A DNA stretch of 5,005 nucleotides from an uncultured Kineosporia sp. Its GTDB lineage: Bacteria > Actinomycetota > Actinomycetes > Actinomycetales > Kineosporiaceae. The notes under the pieces are model-generated. The model did no database searches. It was given only the letters and a program-made list of their open reading frames with translations, and had not been told where the DNA came from. Below, one piece after another: positions 1-5,005 of the stretch; position 1 is the first letter of the stretch, and every line of letters starts with the position of its first letter. Both the position numbers and the translations under genes were made by a program. Location: the NCBI GenBank assembly GCA_937859855.1, contig CALMAR010000065.1, positions 1 to 5,005 of the forward strand, written 5' to 3'.

Positions 1-1064
1 GCCGGGTGGTGACCCCGGACCAGGAGCGGCCCGACGACGCCGAAGTGCTGGCGCTGGCCAGTGACTCGGTCACCCTCCGGGTCACCCCCGAGACGATCGC
101 GCCAGGCCGCTACGGGATCTGGCAGGAGGACGGCCGCGTGCATGCCCGGCTCGGAACGGTGCTCCAACATGACCAGGGCGCCGGAACCGTGACCAGGACG
201 CTGATCGGCACCGACCGCGGCCGGCTCCGCCCCGGTGCGGCCCGCTGGAACCAGTACTTCTACGCCGGGACGCCGCTGTCAGCGCTGGGCCTGGCCTACC
301 AGGATGTCGAGGTGGACGGCGATACCGGTCCATTGCCCGGCTGGCTGGTGCCGGGCTCGTCGGCGTCCTCCGGTACCACCTGGGCGATCCTGATCCACGG
401 TCGCGGCGCCACCCGGGAGGAATGCCTCCGGGCGCTTCCAGTGCTGCACCGCCTCGGCGTCACCGCGCTGGTCGCGGCCTACAGCACCACCGCCGGGCTG
501 GCGGCCCCGGCCACCGGGCGCTACCACCTGGGTGACCGGGAATGGCGGGACGTCGAGGCCGCCATCCTGTTCGCGGCCGGGCGGGGGGCCGGCGAGATCG
601 TGCTGATCGGCTGGTCGATGGGCGGCGCGATCGCGATGCAGGCAGTGTCCAGGTCGTGGACGGCGAACCGGGTGCGCGGCCTGGTGCTGGACGCGCCGGT
701 GATCGACTGGCGCGACGTGCTGGCCCACCACGCCCGGCTCAATCACCTGCCGCAGGCGGTGGGACGGCTGGGCCAGTCGGTGCTCTCGCATCGCTCGGCC
801 TGGAGGCTGGCTGGCACCCAGGCTCCGCTTGATCTGGATCGGCTGGACTGGGTGGCCCGGGCGGCCGAACTGAGCCGCCCGGTGCTGCTCATCCACAGCG
901 ACGACGATGAGTTCGTTCCCTCCGGCCCGTCCCGGAAGCTGGCAGGCGCCCGGCCCGATCTGGTCACCTACCTCAGCGTGGCTGGGGCCAGGCACACCAA
1001 GGAGTGGAATGTCGATCCCGGCGCCTGGGACAACGCGGTGGCCCGCTTTCTGCTGACCCTGTAG
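1..1064 (+). CDS. alpha/beta hydrolase, 5' end outside the window
   Basis: This is a serine hydrolase of the alpha/beta-hydrolase fold, probably an esterase, lipase or peptidase-like enzyme; the substrate cannot be read from the sequence. Numbering from the GTG at 6 (352 residues), the oxyanion-hole motif HGRG is at 131-134, the nucleophile elbow G-W-S-M-G has Ser204, the acid is Asp301 in DDDEFVP, and the base is His330 in GARHTKEW. The triad is therefore complete and in the usual order. Residues about 225-285 would form the lid. Residues about 10-115 form an extra N-terminal region (with PGRYGIW) seen in a group of actinobacterial hydrolases. As I recall that group, its members usually have further residues and a membrane anchor before this region. 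No ribosome site is visible before the GTG codons at 6 and 9, and the frame stays open to the left edge. I therefore infer that the true start lies upstream and that the gene is partial. The stop is TAG at 1062-1064. The fold assignment is firm; the precise function is unknown. Confidence 0.9.
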   Translation, partial: RVVTPDQERPDDAEVLALASDSVTLRVTPETIAPGRYGIWQEDGRVHARLGTVLQHDQGAGTVTRTLIGTDRGRLRPGAARWNQYFYAGTPLSALGLAYQDVEVDGDTGPLPGWLVPGSSASSGTTWAILIHGRGATREECLRALPVLHRLGVTALVAAYSTTAGLAAPATGRYHLGDREWRDVEAAILFAAGRGAGEIVLIGWSMGGAIAMQAVSRSWTANRVRGLVLDAPVIDWRDVLAHHARLNHLPQAVGRLGQSVLSHRSAWRLAGTQAPLDLDRLDWVARAAELSRPVLLIHSDDDEFVPSGPSRKLAGARPDLVTYLSVAGARHTKEWNVDPGAWDNAVARFLLTL

Positions 1065-1087
1065 CCCGCACCGGCCGTCCCGCGGAT

Positions 1088-1108
1088 CCGGCCCGGCAGG
1101 GGGGCCGG
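1088..1108. terminator. candidate bidirectional terminator hairpin
   Basis: CCGGCCC at 1088-1094 pairs perfectly with GGGCCGG at 1102-1108 around a 7-nt loop, giving seven G:C pairs. It lies 24 bp after the hydrolase stop and 27 bp beyond the membrane-protein stop on the other strand. That is the convergent gap where termination is needed in both directions. There is no T-run on either side, as is common in high-GC actinomycetes, so this is inferred from structure and place only. Confidence 0.4.
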
Positions 1109-1134
1109 CTCCGGCGGTGATCCGGCCAGCCCGT

Positions 1135-1707
1135 TCAGTGCCGGGCGGGTAGCAGCGACCAGCCCAGCGCGAACAGCGCGAACGAGGCCACCAGCGACAG
1201 GACGGCCAGCGAGTCCGGCGCCTCGGTGACCAGATCGGCCCAGCCCAGCCATGCGGCCAGCAGCATCACGGAGATCGGCAGGGACAGGGTGGCCAGGGTG
1301 GGCTTGACGGCCGGCGCCACGCTGGCGTTCGCCCGCCCCAGCTTGCCCGGCCGGCCCGTTGGCAGTTCCCGGGTCACCGTGGGCGGCGTGTTCTCCGGAA
1401 TCTGCTCCACAGTGGGCTTGGCCACCAGTCCGCGGCGGAAGTCGACCACGCCCTGAGCAACCATGAGCAGGGCCGCCAGCAGAGCTGGTACCCGCAGGCT
1501 CATGTCGGTGCCACTGGCGCCCTGATTGGCGATGCCGAGCAGCAGTCCGAGCAGCACCGTGAGCGTGGCGCCGACCAGGGCACCCACCGATGGGCCCGGT
1601 ATCACCGCGGTCCGGGTCGGCGTGCGCTGCTGGCCCGATTGCTGCGACTGCCCCGATTGAGGCGATTGCTGGACCGCAAGCTCGTTGGAGACCGGTTCGG
1701 AACTCAT
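1135..1707 (-). CDS. hypothetical protein with four predicted membrane helices
   Basis: I do not recognise the family. The 190-residue product has a hydrophilic N-terminal tail unusually rich in Gln and Ser (about residues 13-27). Four hydrophobic stretches suitable as membrane helices follow at about 39-60, 71-89, 138-157 and 166-186. The first two are joined by a short loop, then a polar Pro/Thr-rich segment of about 45 residues (about 91-137, with Arg-Arg at 91-92 and several Lys/Arg) separates them from the second pair. Both termini and the central loop would lie on the same side. The positive charges after helix 2 suggest that side is the cytoplasm. There is no signal peptide, no metal or catalytic motif and no recognisable transporter signature. 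The ATG at 1707 is well supported by GGGAGGA five bases upstream. The gene stands alone, convergent with the hydrolase and divergent from msrB. It could be a small accessory or stress-related membrane protein, but nothing in the sequence assigns a role. Confidence 0.8.
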   Translation of the reverse strand: MSSEPVSNELAVQQSPQSGQSQQSGQQRTPTRTAVIPGPSVGALVGATLTVLLGLLLGIANQGASGTDMSLRVPALLAALLMVAQGVVDFRRGLVAKPTVEQIPENTPPTVTRELPTGRPGKLGRANASVAPAVKPTLATLSLPISVMLLAAWLGWADLVTEAPDSLAVLSLVASFALFALGWSLLPARH

Positions 1708-1712
1708 CGCCG

Positions 1713-1719
1713 TCCTCCC
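1713..1719 (-). promoter_or_regulatory. ribosome binding site of the membrane-protein gene
   Basis: GGGAGGA on the minus strand lies 5 nt before the ATG at 1707. It is a near-perfect anti-16S match. It fixes the start and favours this frame over the overlapping open frame in the same strand. Confidence 0.75.
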
Positions 1720-1852
1720 GGGACCGCCTGAAAGATCTGCCCCGCAGGCTGCAACGCTTACATGATCTCACCCACCGTAGTGCGTCCGGGGCGAACCCGA
1801 CACCGCAGACGCGCGGAAAAAGACCTCATTTGCGCCAGCGCGACAGCCGCCG

Positions 1853-1879
1853 GGGAACGGACCCGGCTCAGCTGCGGTT
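1853..1879 (+). promoter_or_regulatory. candidate SigR/SigH-type promoter of msrB
   Basis: GGGAAC at 1853-1858 is followed after exactly 18 nt by GTT at 1877-1879. The consensus of the thiol-oxidative-stress ECF sigma factors (Streptomyces SigR, mycobacterial and corynebacterial SigH) is GGGAA(T/C)-N18-GTT or close to it. If the first G is near -36, the predicted transcription start falls at about 1889, the A of the msrB ATG. Methionine sulfoxide reductase genes are known targets of this sigma group, which supports the match. The motif is short, so chance occurrence in GC-rich DNA cannot be excluded. Confidence 0.6.
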
Positions 1880-1888
1880 GAACCAGTC

Positions 1889-2344
1889 ATGAGCATCTTC
1901 AAGTCCGGAATGAAGCCCAGCAGCCGCGAGTATCCGGTGGCCCTCAGCCAGGAGGAATGGCGTGAGCGGCTGACCCCGCAGGAGTTCCACGTCCTGCGTG
2001 AAGCTGGCACCGAGCGCGCATTCACCGGCGAATACTGGGACGAGCATCGCCAGGGCGTGTACTCCTGCCGGGCCTGCGGCCAGGAACTGTTCCGATCCAG
2101 CACCAAGTTCGACAGTCACTGTGGCTGGCCGTCGTTCTTCGCTCCGCTGGCTGAGGACCGGGTCGAGTACCTGGAGGATCGCTCGTTCGGGTCGGTGCGC
2201 ACCGAGGTCCGGTGCGCGAACTGCGGCTCGCATCTTGGTCACCTGTTCGAGGGCGAGGGCTACGGCACTCCGACCGACCAGCGTTACTGCATCAACTCGG
2301 TCAGCGTGAAGCTGGAGCCAGCCGGCACTGACGAGTCGCTCTGA
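1889..2344 (+). CDS. msrB: peptide-methionine (R)-S-oxide reductase MsrB
   Basis: This cytoplasmic repair enzyme reduces the R-epimer of methionine sulfoxide in proteins back to methionine, normally recycled by thioredoxin. The 151-residue product is a complete, single-domain MsrB of usual length. The zinc site is present as two CxxC pairs, Cys60/Cys63 and Cys109/Cys112. The catalytic Cys134 sits in the RYCINS motif. Cys78 in CGWPSFF matches the position of the resolving cysteine in E. coli-type enzymes, so a Cys-Cys, thioredoxin-linked cycle is expected. Active-site His115 and His118 are in HLGHLF. No signal peptide is seen. The ATG at 1889 has no Shine-Dalgarno sequence, but the candidate SigR-type promoter just upstream would start transcription at about this base, so the mRNA may be leaderless. 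An internal ATG at 1910 (Met8) is a weaker alternative. The gene converges on hemQ with only 10 bp between the stops. The proximity to hemQ and hemY resembles the M. tuberculosis arrangement. Confidence 0.96.
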   Translation: MSIFKSGMKPSSREYPVALSQEEWRERLTPQEFHVLREAGTERAFTGEYWDEHRQGVYSCRACGQELFRSSTKFDSHCGWPSFFAPLAEDRVEYLEDRSFGSVRTEVRCANCGSHLGHLFEGEGYGTPTDQRYCINSVSVKLEPAGTDESL

Positions 2345-2348
2345 TCGA

Positions 2349-2364
2349 CCTGGCTCAGGCCAGG
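2349..2364. terminator. candidate hairpin at the msrB/hemQ convergent junction
   Basis: CCTGGC (2349-2354) and GCCAGG (2359-2364) form a perfect 6-bp stem around the loop TCAG. The hairpin starts 4 bp after the msrB stop, and the loop contains the hemQ stop codon on the minus strand. Because it is symmetric it could end transcripts from both sides of the 10-bp gap. The stem is short and there is no T-run, so the role is inferred. Confidence 0.35.
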
Positions 2365-3068
2365 CTGCGGACCAGTTCGGTCAGGGCCACCCGGGGGCCG
2401 GTGAAGAACGGGATCTCCTCCCGGACATGCCGCCGGGCCCCGGTGGCGCGAAGGTCTCGCATCAGGTCCACGATCCGGTGCAGCTCATCCGCCTCGAAGG
2501 CCAGCACCCATTCGTTGTCACCCAGCGCGAAGGACGACACCGTGTTGGCCCGGACGTCCGGATACTCCCGGGCGGCCATGCCGTGCTCGACCAGCATTGT
2601 GCGGCGCTCCTCGTCCGGCAGCAGATACCACTCGTAGCTGCGAACGAAGGGGTACACGCAGACGTACCGCTTGGGCTCCTCTCCAGCCATGAACGCGGGC
2701 ACGTGGCCCTTGTTGAACTCGGCCGGGCGGTGCAGCGCCACCGATGACCAGACCGGGGTGAGCCGGGCACCCAGTTCGGTCCGCCGGAGCTGGTGGTAGG
2801 CCTCCTGCACCACCTCGATGCTCGGCCCGTGCCACCAGAACATCAGATCGGCATCGGCCCGCAGGCCGGCCACGTCGTAGCTGCCGCGTACGGTCAGGTC
2901 CTTGGCCGCCAGTCCGGCCAGCACCGCGTCGGCTTCGGCGCCGAGGCGGCCGGGCGCCCCGGCGTCACGGGGCATCGGCCCGGCCGAGAACACCGACCAC
3001 ATCGTGTACCGGATGGTGTCGTTGATCTGCCGGGCGGTGATCCGGGCCGGCTCGGCGTCCTCAGTCAT
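2355..3068 (-). CDS. hemQ: coproheme decarboxylase HemQ (ChdC), chlorite-dismutase fold
   Basis: HemQ performs the last step of the coproporphyrin-dependent heme pathway: H2O2-driven oxidative decarboxylation of two propionates of coproheme III to give heme b. Numbered from the ATG at 3068 the protein is 237 residues, normal for the family. Near the N-terminus [13 protein letters not shown] matches the actinobacterial clade. The motif [14 protein letters not shown] contains His122, matching the distal histidine characteristic of actinobacterial ChdC. The catalytic Tyr139 is in VCVYPFVRS, and the proximal heme ligand His162 is in MLVEHGMAA. The His-Tyr-His spacings (17 and 23) agree with those of Corynebacterium diphtheriae ChdC as I recall it (118, 135, 158). 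The C-terminal half, including [12 protein letters not shown] and RANTV, resembles Rv2676c closely. The chosen start has GGGAGA 10 nt upstream and gives the family's usual N-terminus. An in-frame GTG at 3104 would add 12 residues and overlap the hemY stop as GTGA, but lacks a ribosome site. It is co-directional with hemY, 32 bp downstream, and probably in one operon. Confidence 0.95.
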   Translation of the reverse strand: MTEDAEPARITARQINDTIRYTMWSVFSAGPMPRDAGAPGRLGAEADAVLAGLAAKDLTVRGSYDVAGLRADADLMFWWHGPSIEVVQEAYHQLRRTELGARLTPVWSSVALHRPAEFNKGHVPAFMAGEEPKRYVCVYPFVRSYEWYLLPDEERRTMLVEHGMAAREYPDVRANTVSSFALGDNEWVLAFEADELHRIVDLMRDLRATGARRHVREEIPFFTGPRVALTELVRSLA

Positions 3069-3078
3069 GCTCAGATTG

Positions 3079-3084
3079 TCTCCC
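3079..3084 (-). promoter_or_regulatory. ribosome binding site supporting the hemQ ATG
   Basis: GGGAGA on the minus strand lies 10 nt before the ATG at 3068. The spacing is slightly long but acceptable. No comparable site precedes the alternative GTG at 3104, so this decides for the shorter hemQ. Confidence 0.5.
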
Positions 3085-3100
3085 GATCTCCGAGGTTCCC

Positions 3101-4501
3101 TCACCGCAGATCGCGGACGGCCCGCTGCGCCGAGGCGATGCAGGCGGCGATGCCGACGCCGTCCAGACCCGCCCCGCAGATCGCCAGTCCGCCCGCCGCC
3201 GCGACAACCGGCCTGATCCGCTCGATCCGATCCAGATGGCCCACCTGATACTGCGGCAGACCACCCCCCCAGCGCTGAACCCGGATACCGCTGGGCCGCA
3301 GGGGCCGGCCCAGGATCCGTCCGAGGTCCTGCACGGCTGCGGCCGCCAGGTCGTCGTCCGATCGCTGCAGATCGCCTTCCTCACCGGCCCGGCCGACCGA
3401 GATCCGGACAACATCCAAGCCGGGGTCCTGCTCCCCCACCCATGACCATTTGGCTGAGGAGAAGGTGGCCGCCTTGATCAGATGCCCCTCGATCGGCGGG
3501 ACGAGCAGTCCGGAGCCAGGCAGCGGATGAGCCGGGTCAGCCGGGATCAGCGCCGCGACCACGGCCACGCTGGCCATCGGTATCCGGGCCAATTCGGCTG
3601 CGGCCACGGGGACTTCCGGTCCGAGCAGGCGGGCGGCGGCCGGTGGCGGAACGGCCACCAGGACAGCGTCGGCGTCCAGATAGGACGGCGCCGGTGCCGG
3701 ACCGAGCTCCAGCCGCCATCCCCCCGGGATGCGCTGCAGGCCGCGGACCGGGCTGCCCGTGCGGATGGTCACCCCCCGCTCGTGCAGGCCGTCGGCCAGG
3801 GCGTCCGCCAGGCGGCCGACACCACCTCGGATCCCAGCGAAAACCGGTGCGGAGACGGGATTCTGGGCGATGGGCAAGCTTCCACTGACCGGGCCGCCCG
3901 CCTGGGCCAGCGGCCACAGAGCCGGGATGGTGGCGCGCAACGACAGCCGACCGGCCTGACCGGCGTACACACCGCCGAGCAGCGGCTCGACCAGCCGATC
4001 GGTCACAGCCGGCCCGAACCGTCCCGACACCCAGGACGCCACGTCGACGTCGCGATCGAGGCCAGGGGCGGGCTGGTCAGGCTCGGCCACCGCCCGGGCC
4101 AGCTCGTCCTCGTTCAGCAGGCCGCCGAGCGCCGAGGTGTCGCTGGGCACGCCCATCAGGGTCCGCTCCGGCAGCGGATACAGCTGGCCCCGGGCCAGCA
4201 CCGAGGCCGATGACACGGCTGGATGCACCAGGTCAGCGCCCAGTCCGGCCTCGGCGATCAGCCGCACCGCCTCCGGCCGGCGGGCCAGCACCGACTCGGC
4301 GCCCAGATCGACGGCGATTGCCTGGCCACCGCTGCCCGGCACCGCACCGGTCAGCAGCTTCCCGCCGACCCGGGGACCGCCTTCCAGCACAACGACCTGG
4401 CCCGGATCCCAGGACCCGGCATGGTCAGCGGACGTCGCCCGCCAGGCGGCGGTCAGCCCGGAGATACCGGCTCCGATCACCGCCAGCGCGACCCGTTCCA
4501 T
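3101..4501 (-). CDS. hemY: coproporphyrinogen III oxidase (HemY/CgoX, FAD-dependent)
   Basis: This flavoprotein oxidises coproporphyrinogen III to coproporphyrin III with O2 as acceptor, releasing H2O2, in the Gram-positive heme pathway. Older annotations call it protoporphyrinogen oxidase. The 466-residue protein is full length. An N-terminal dinucleotide-binding fold has GAGISG at 10-15 with Glu40 at the end of the second strand for the FAD ribose, then PRVGGK at 43-48 and DLGAES at 65-70. The middle carries [11 protein letters not shown] (171-181), typical of HemY proteins, and the substrate-binding part around 200-350. The C-terminal signature includes [12 protein letters not shown] (415-426) and the FAD-closing [15 protein letters not shown] (443-457). 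There is no signal peptide or obvious membrane segment, consistent with a soluble or peripheral enzyme. The ATG at 4501 has GAGAGG 8 nt upstream. It is the first gene of the pair with hemQ. HemE, often adjacent in actinobacteria, is not immediately upstream; a divergent lipoprotein gene is there instead, so hemY is likely the first gene of its transcript. Confidence 0.94.
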   Translation of the reverse strand: MERVALAVIGAGISGLTAAWRATSADHAGSWDPGQVVVLEGGPRVGGKLLTGAVPGSGGQAIAVDLGAESVLARRPEAVRLIAEAGLGADLVHPAVSSASVLARGQLYPLPERTLMGVPSDTSALGGLLNEDELARAVAEPDQPAPGLDRDVDVASWVSGRFGPAVTDRLVEPLLGGVYAGQAGRLSLRATIPALWPLAQAGGPVSGSLPIAQNPVSAPVFAGIRGGVGRLADALADGLHERGVTIRTGSPVRGLQRIPGGWRLELGPAPAPSYLDADAVLVAVPPPAAARLLGPEVPVAAAELARIPMASVAVVAALIPADPAHPLPGSGLLVPPIEGHLIKAATFSSAKWSWVGEQDPGLDVVRISVGRAGEEGDLQRSDDDLAAAAVQDLGRILGRPLRPSGIRVQRWGGGLPQYQVGHLDRIERIRPVVAAAGGLAICGAGLDGVGIAACIASAQRAVRDLR

Positions 4502-4509
4502 CGGACCAG

Positions 4510-4515
4510 CCTCTC
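4510..4515 (-). promoter_or_regulatory. ribosome binding site of hemY
   Basis: GAGAGG on the minus strand lies 8 nt before the ATG at 4501, the optimal spacing. It confirms the start right before the conserved FAD-binding strand. No convincing -10/-35 pair was found further upstream on this strand between 4516 and 4626. Confidence 0.6.
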
Positions 4516-4559
4516 AAACGATCGTGACCGAACCTTGACCCACCGGCCGGGTGACCGGC

Positions 4560-4585
4560 GGAACCAAGCCGGCCAGCACTGCGTC
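4560..4585 (+). promoter_or_regulatory. candidate ECF sigma (SigE-like) promoter of the lipoprotein gene
   Basis: GGAACC at 4560-4565 is followed after 16 nt by CGTC at 4582-4585. This resembles the GGAAC(C)-N16/17-CGT(C/T) pattern of actinobacterial ECF factors that answer cell-envelope stress. Transcription would start near 4595 and leave a leader of about 32 nt that includes the ribosome site at 4617-4622, a sensible layout. A regulon linked to the envelope would suit a lipoprotein. The evidence is the motif alone. Confidence 0.4.
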
Positions 4586-4616
4586 AGAGGGCCAGATGAT
4601 CAACCGACTCCTAGCC

Positions 4617-4622
4617 GGGAGA
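4617..4622 (+). promoter_or_regulatory. ribosome binding site of the lipoprotein gene
   Basis: GGGAGA lies 4 nt before the ATG at 4627. The spacing is slightly short but usable. It supports this start, which gives an ideal signal-peptide length before the lipobox. Confidence 0.5.
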
Positions 4623-4626
4623 ACCC

Positions 4627-5005
4627 ATGAACGGCAATGGCACGCTCACCACCCGTCGTCCGCTACTGGCCGGGCTGGCCGCGACGTCCGTGCTGCTGGC
4701 CGTGATCCTGACCGGCTGCGGGGGCAGCAACGGCAGCGGTTCCCCGTCGGCCTCGACCGGATCAGCGACGCAGTTCAAGGATCAGGCCGCCACCGATGCT
4801 GCCGGTGCGGCCCCGGCGGCCGCCTCCGGGCCGGCCAGCGCGTCCGGCTCCGGGGCCAAGTCGCCGGGCCTGCTGGCCGATTCGCTGGCGACCACCAAGC
4901 GGGTCCGGAGCGCGGATCTCACCTTGCAGGTCAAGGACATCGGCGAGGCCGCTGCCCCGATCCGGGCCACGGCCGAGAGGCTGCGGCGCTCGGGGGGCAC
5001 GGCGA
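4627..5005 (+). CDS. lipoprotein with start of a DUF4349-like domain, 3' end outside the window
   Basis: The open frame from the ATG at 4627 runs off the right edge after 126 codons. Residues 1-31 are a lipoprotein signal peptide: Arg10-Arg11, a hydrophobic core at about 13-28, and the lipobox L-T-G-C with the lipidated Cys31. The mature protein would be anchored to the outer face of the cytoplasmic membrane. Residues about 32-80 are a low-complexity Gly/Ser/Ala/Pro linker. From about residue 91, KRVRSADLTLQVKDIGEA and the following Ala/Arg-rich helix look like the beginning of DUF4349, a domain of unknown function found in bacterial lipoproteins that typically continues with a coiled coil and a C-terminal membrane helix. 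Those later parts are not visible, so the domain call rests on about 35 residues. The gene is divergent from hemY across 125 bp and has its own candidate promoter at 4560-4585. No enzymatic role can be read. The lipoprotein nature is firm; the DUF4349 name is probable. Confidence 0.8.
   Translation, partial: MNGNGTLTTRRPLLAGLAATSVLLAVILTGCGGSNGSGSPSASTGSATQFKDQAATDAAGAAPAAASGPASASGSGAKSPGLLADSLATTKRVRSADLTLQVKDIGEAAAPIRATAERLRRSGGTA

Noticed and set aside
279..995. Long open frame on the minus strand opposite the hydrolase
   Set aside because: It lies wholly inside a gene with a complete catalytic triad, its product is Arg/Pro/Gly/His-rich without motifs, and such antisense frames are expected in GC-rich DNA.
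968..1771. Longer minus-strand frame overlapping the membrane-protein gene
   Set aside because: The translation is Arg/Gly/Ala-rich with no membrane helices or motifs and also runs into the end of the hydrolase. The 190-residue frame has hydrophobic helices and a strong ribosome site.
1774..1779. TACGGT on the minus strand as a -10 box for the membrane-protein gene
   Set aside because: It fits TAnnnT and lies about 65 bases before the start, but the -35 position (TGTCGG at 17-nt spacing) is poor, so I do not annotate it as a promoter.
3482..4213. Plus-strand open frame of 243 codons opposite hemY
   Set aside because: The product is low-complexity (Arg, Gly, Gln, His) and the opposite strand carries all conserved HemY motifs over the same bases.
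4535..4540. TTGACC as a -35 box for the lipoprotein gene
   Set aside because: No TAnnnT-like -10 occurs 16-19 nt downstream. The GGAACC/CGTC pair is the better candidate.
4545..4574. Inverted repeat GGCCGG...CCGGCC around the GGAACC motif, as an operator
   Set aside because: The arms consist only of the commonest hexamer type in this DNA, and the 18-nt spacer is long. Chance is the simplest explanation.
4223..4630. Plus-strand frame running from hemY into the intergenic region
   Set aside because: It is mostly antisense to hemY, has no motif, and would occupy the leader and promoter of the lipoprotein gene.
4782..5000. Minus-strand frame at the right edge
   Set aside because: It is the reverse complement of the Ala/Ser linker and domain start of the lipoprotein. 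Its Ala/Arg-rich translation reflects base composition.
1..5005. Search for tRNA, rRNA, CRISPR repeats, insertion sequences, attachment sites and toxin-antitoxin or defence genes
   Set aside because: No regularly spaced repeats, terminal inverted repeats with target duplications, transposase motifs or cloverleaf-like segments were seen. The window is ordinary chromosomal housekeeping DNA with a few unknown genes.

Overview
The window is about 70% GC by eye, with dense coding, GC-rich third codon positions and Shine-Dalgarno-type ribosome sites. The proteins are of actinobacterial type: an actinobacterial-clade coproheme decarboxylase (HemQ/ChdC), a Gram-positive-type coproporphyrinogen oxidase, and GGAAC/GTT-type promoter motifs. 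The source is therefore most likely a high-GC actinomycete (Actinomycetota). I cannot name a genus from the sequence.

Layout, left to right. (1) Positions 1-1064 (+) hold the 3' part of an alpha/beta hydrolase with a complete Ser-Asp-His triad. Its N-terminus probably lies outside the window. (2) Positions 1065-1134 are a short convergent gap with a strong GC hairpin. (3) Positions 1135-1707 (-) encode an unrecognised protein with four predicted membrane helices and a Gln/Ser-rich N-terminal tail. (4) Positions 1708-1888 are a divergent intergenic region. Its right end carries GGGAAC-N18-GTT, a good match to the SigR/SigH oxidative-stress sigma-factor promoter, placed so that transcription would start at or next to the msrB ATG. 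(5) Positions 1889-2344 (+) are msrB, methionine-R-sulfoxide reductase. (6) Positions 2355-3068 (-) are hemQ/chdC and 3101-4501 (-) are hemY/cgoX. They form a co-directional pair (hemY first) for the late steps of the coproporphyrin-dependent heme pathway. hemQ and msrB converge with a 10-bp gap, and a short perfect hairpin sits on the junction. (7) Positions 4502-4626 are a divergent intergenic region with a possible GGAACC-N16-CGTC (ECF sigma type) promoter facing right. (8) Positions 4627 to the end (+) are the 5' part of a lipoprotein gene: signal peptide with lipobox, low-complexity linker, then the start of what looks like a DUF4349 domain.

How the genes fit together: HemY oxidises coproporphyrinogen III to coproporphyrin III, and HemQ decarboxylates coproheme to heme b after iron insertion by a ferrochelatase not present here. 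HemY releases H2O2 and HemQ consumes it, so a neighbouring repair enzyme for oxidised methionine under a possible redox-responsive promoter makes sense. The same neighbourhood (msrB near hemQ-hemY) is known from Mycobacterium tuberculosis (Rv2674 to Rv2677c). I found no mobile element, CRISPR array, RNA gene or convincing new defence-type system. The most interesting signals are the two candidate alternative-sigma promoters and the likely leaderless msrB.
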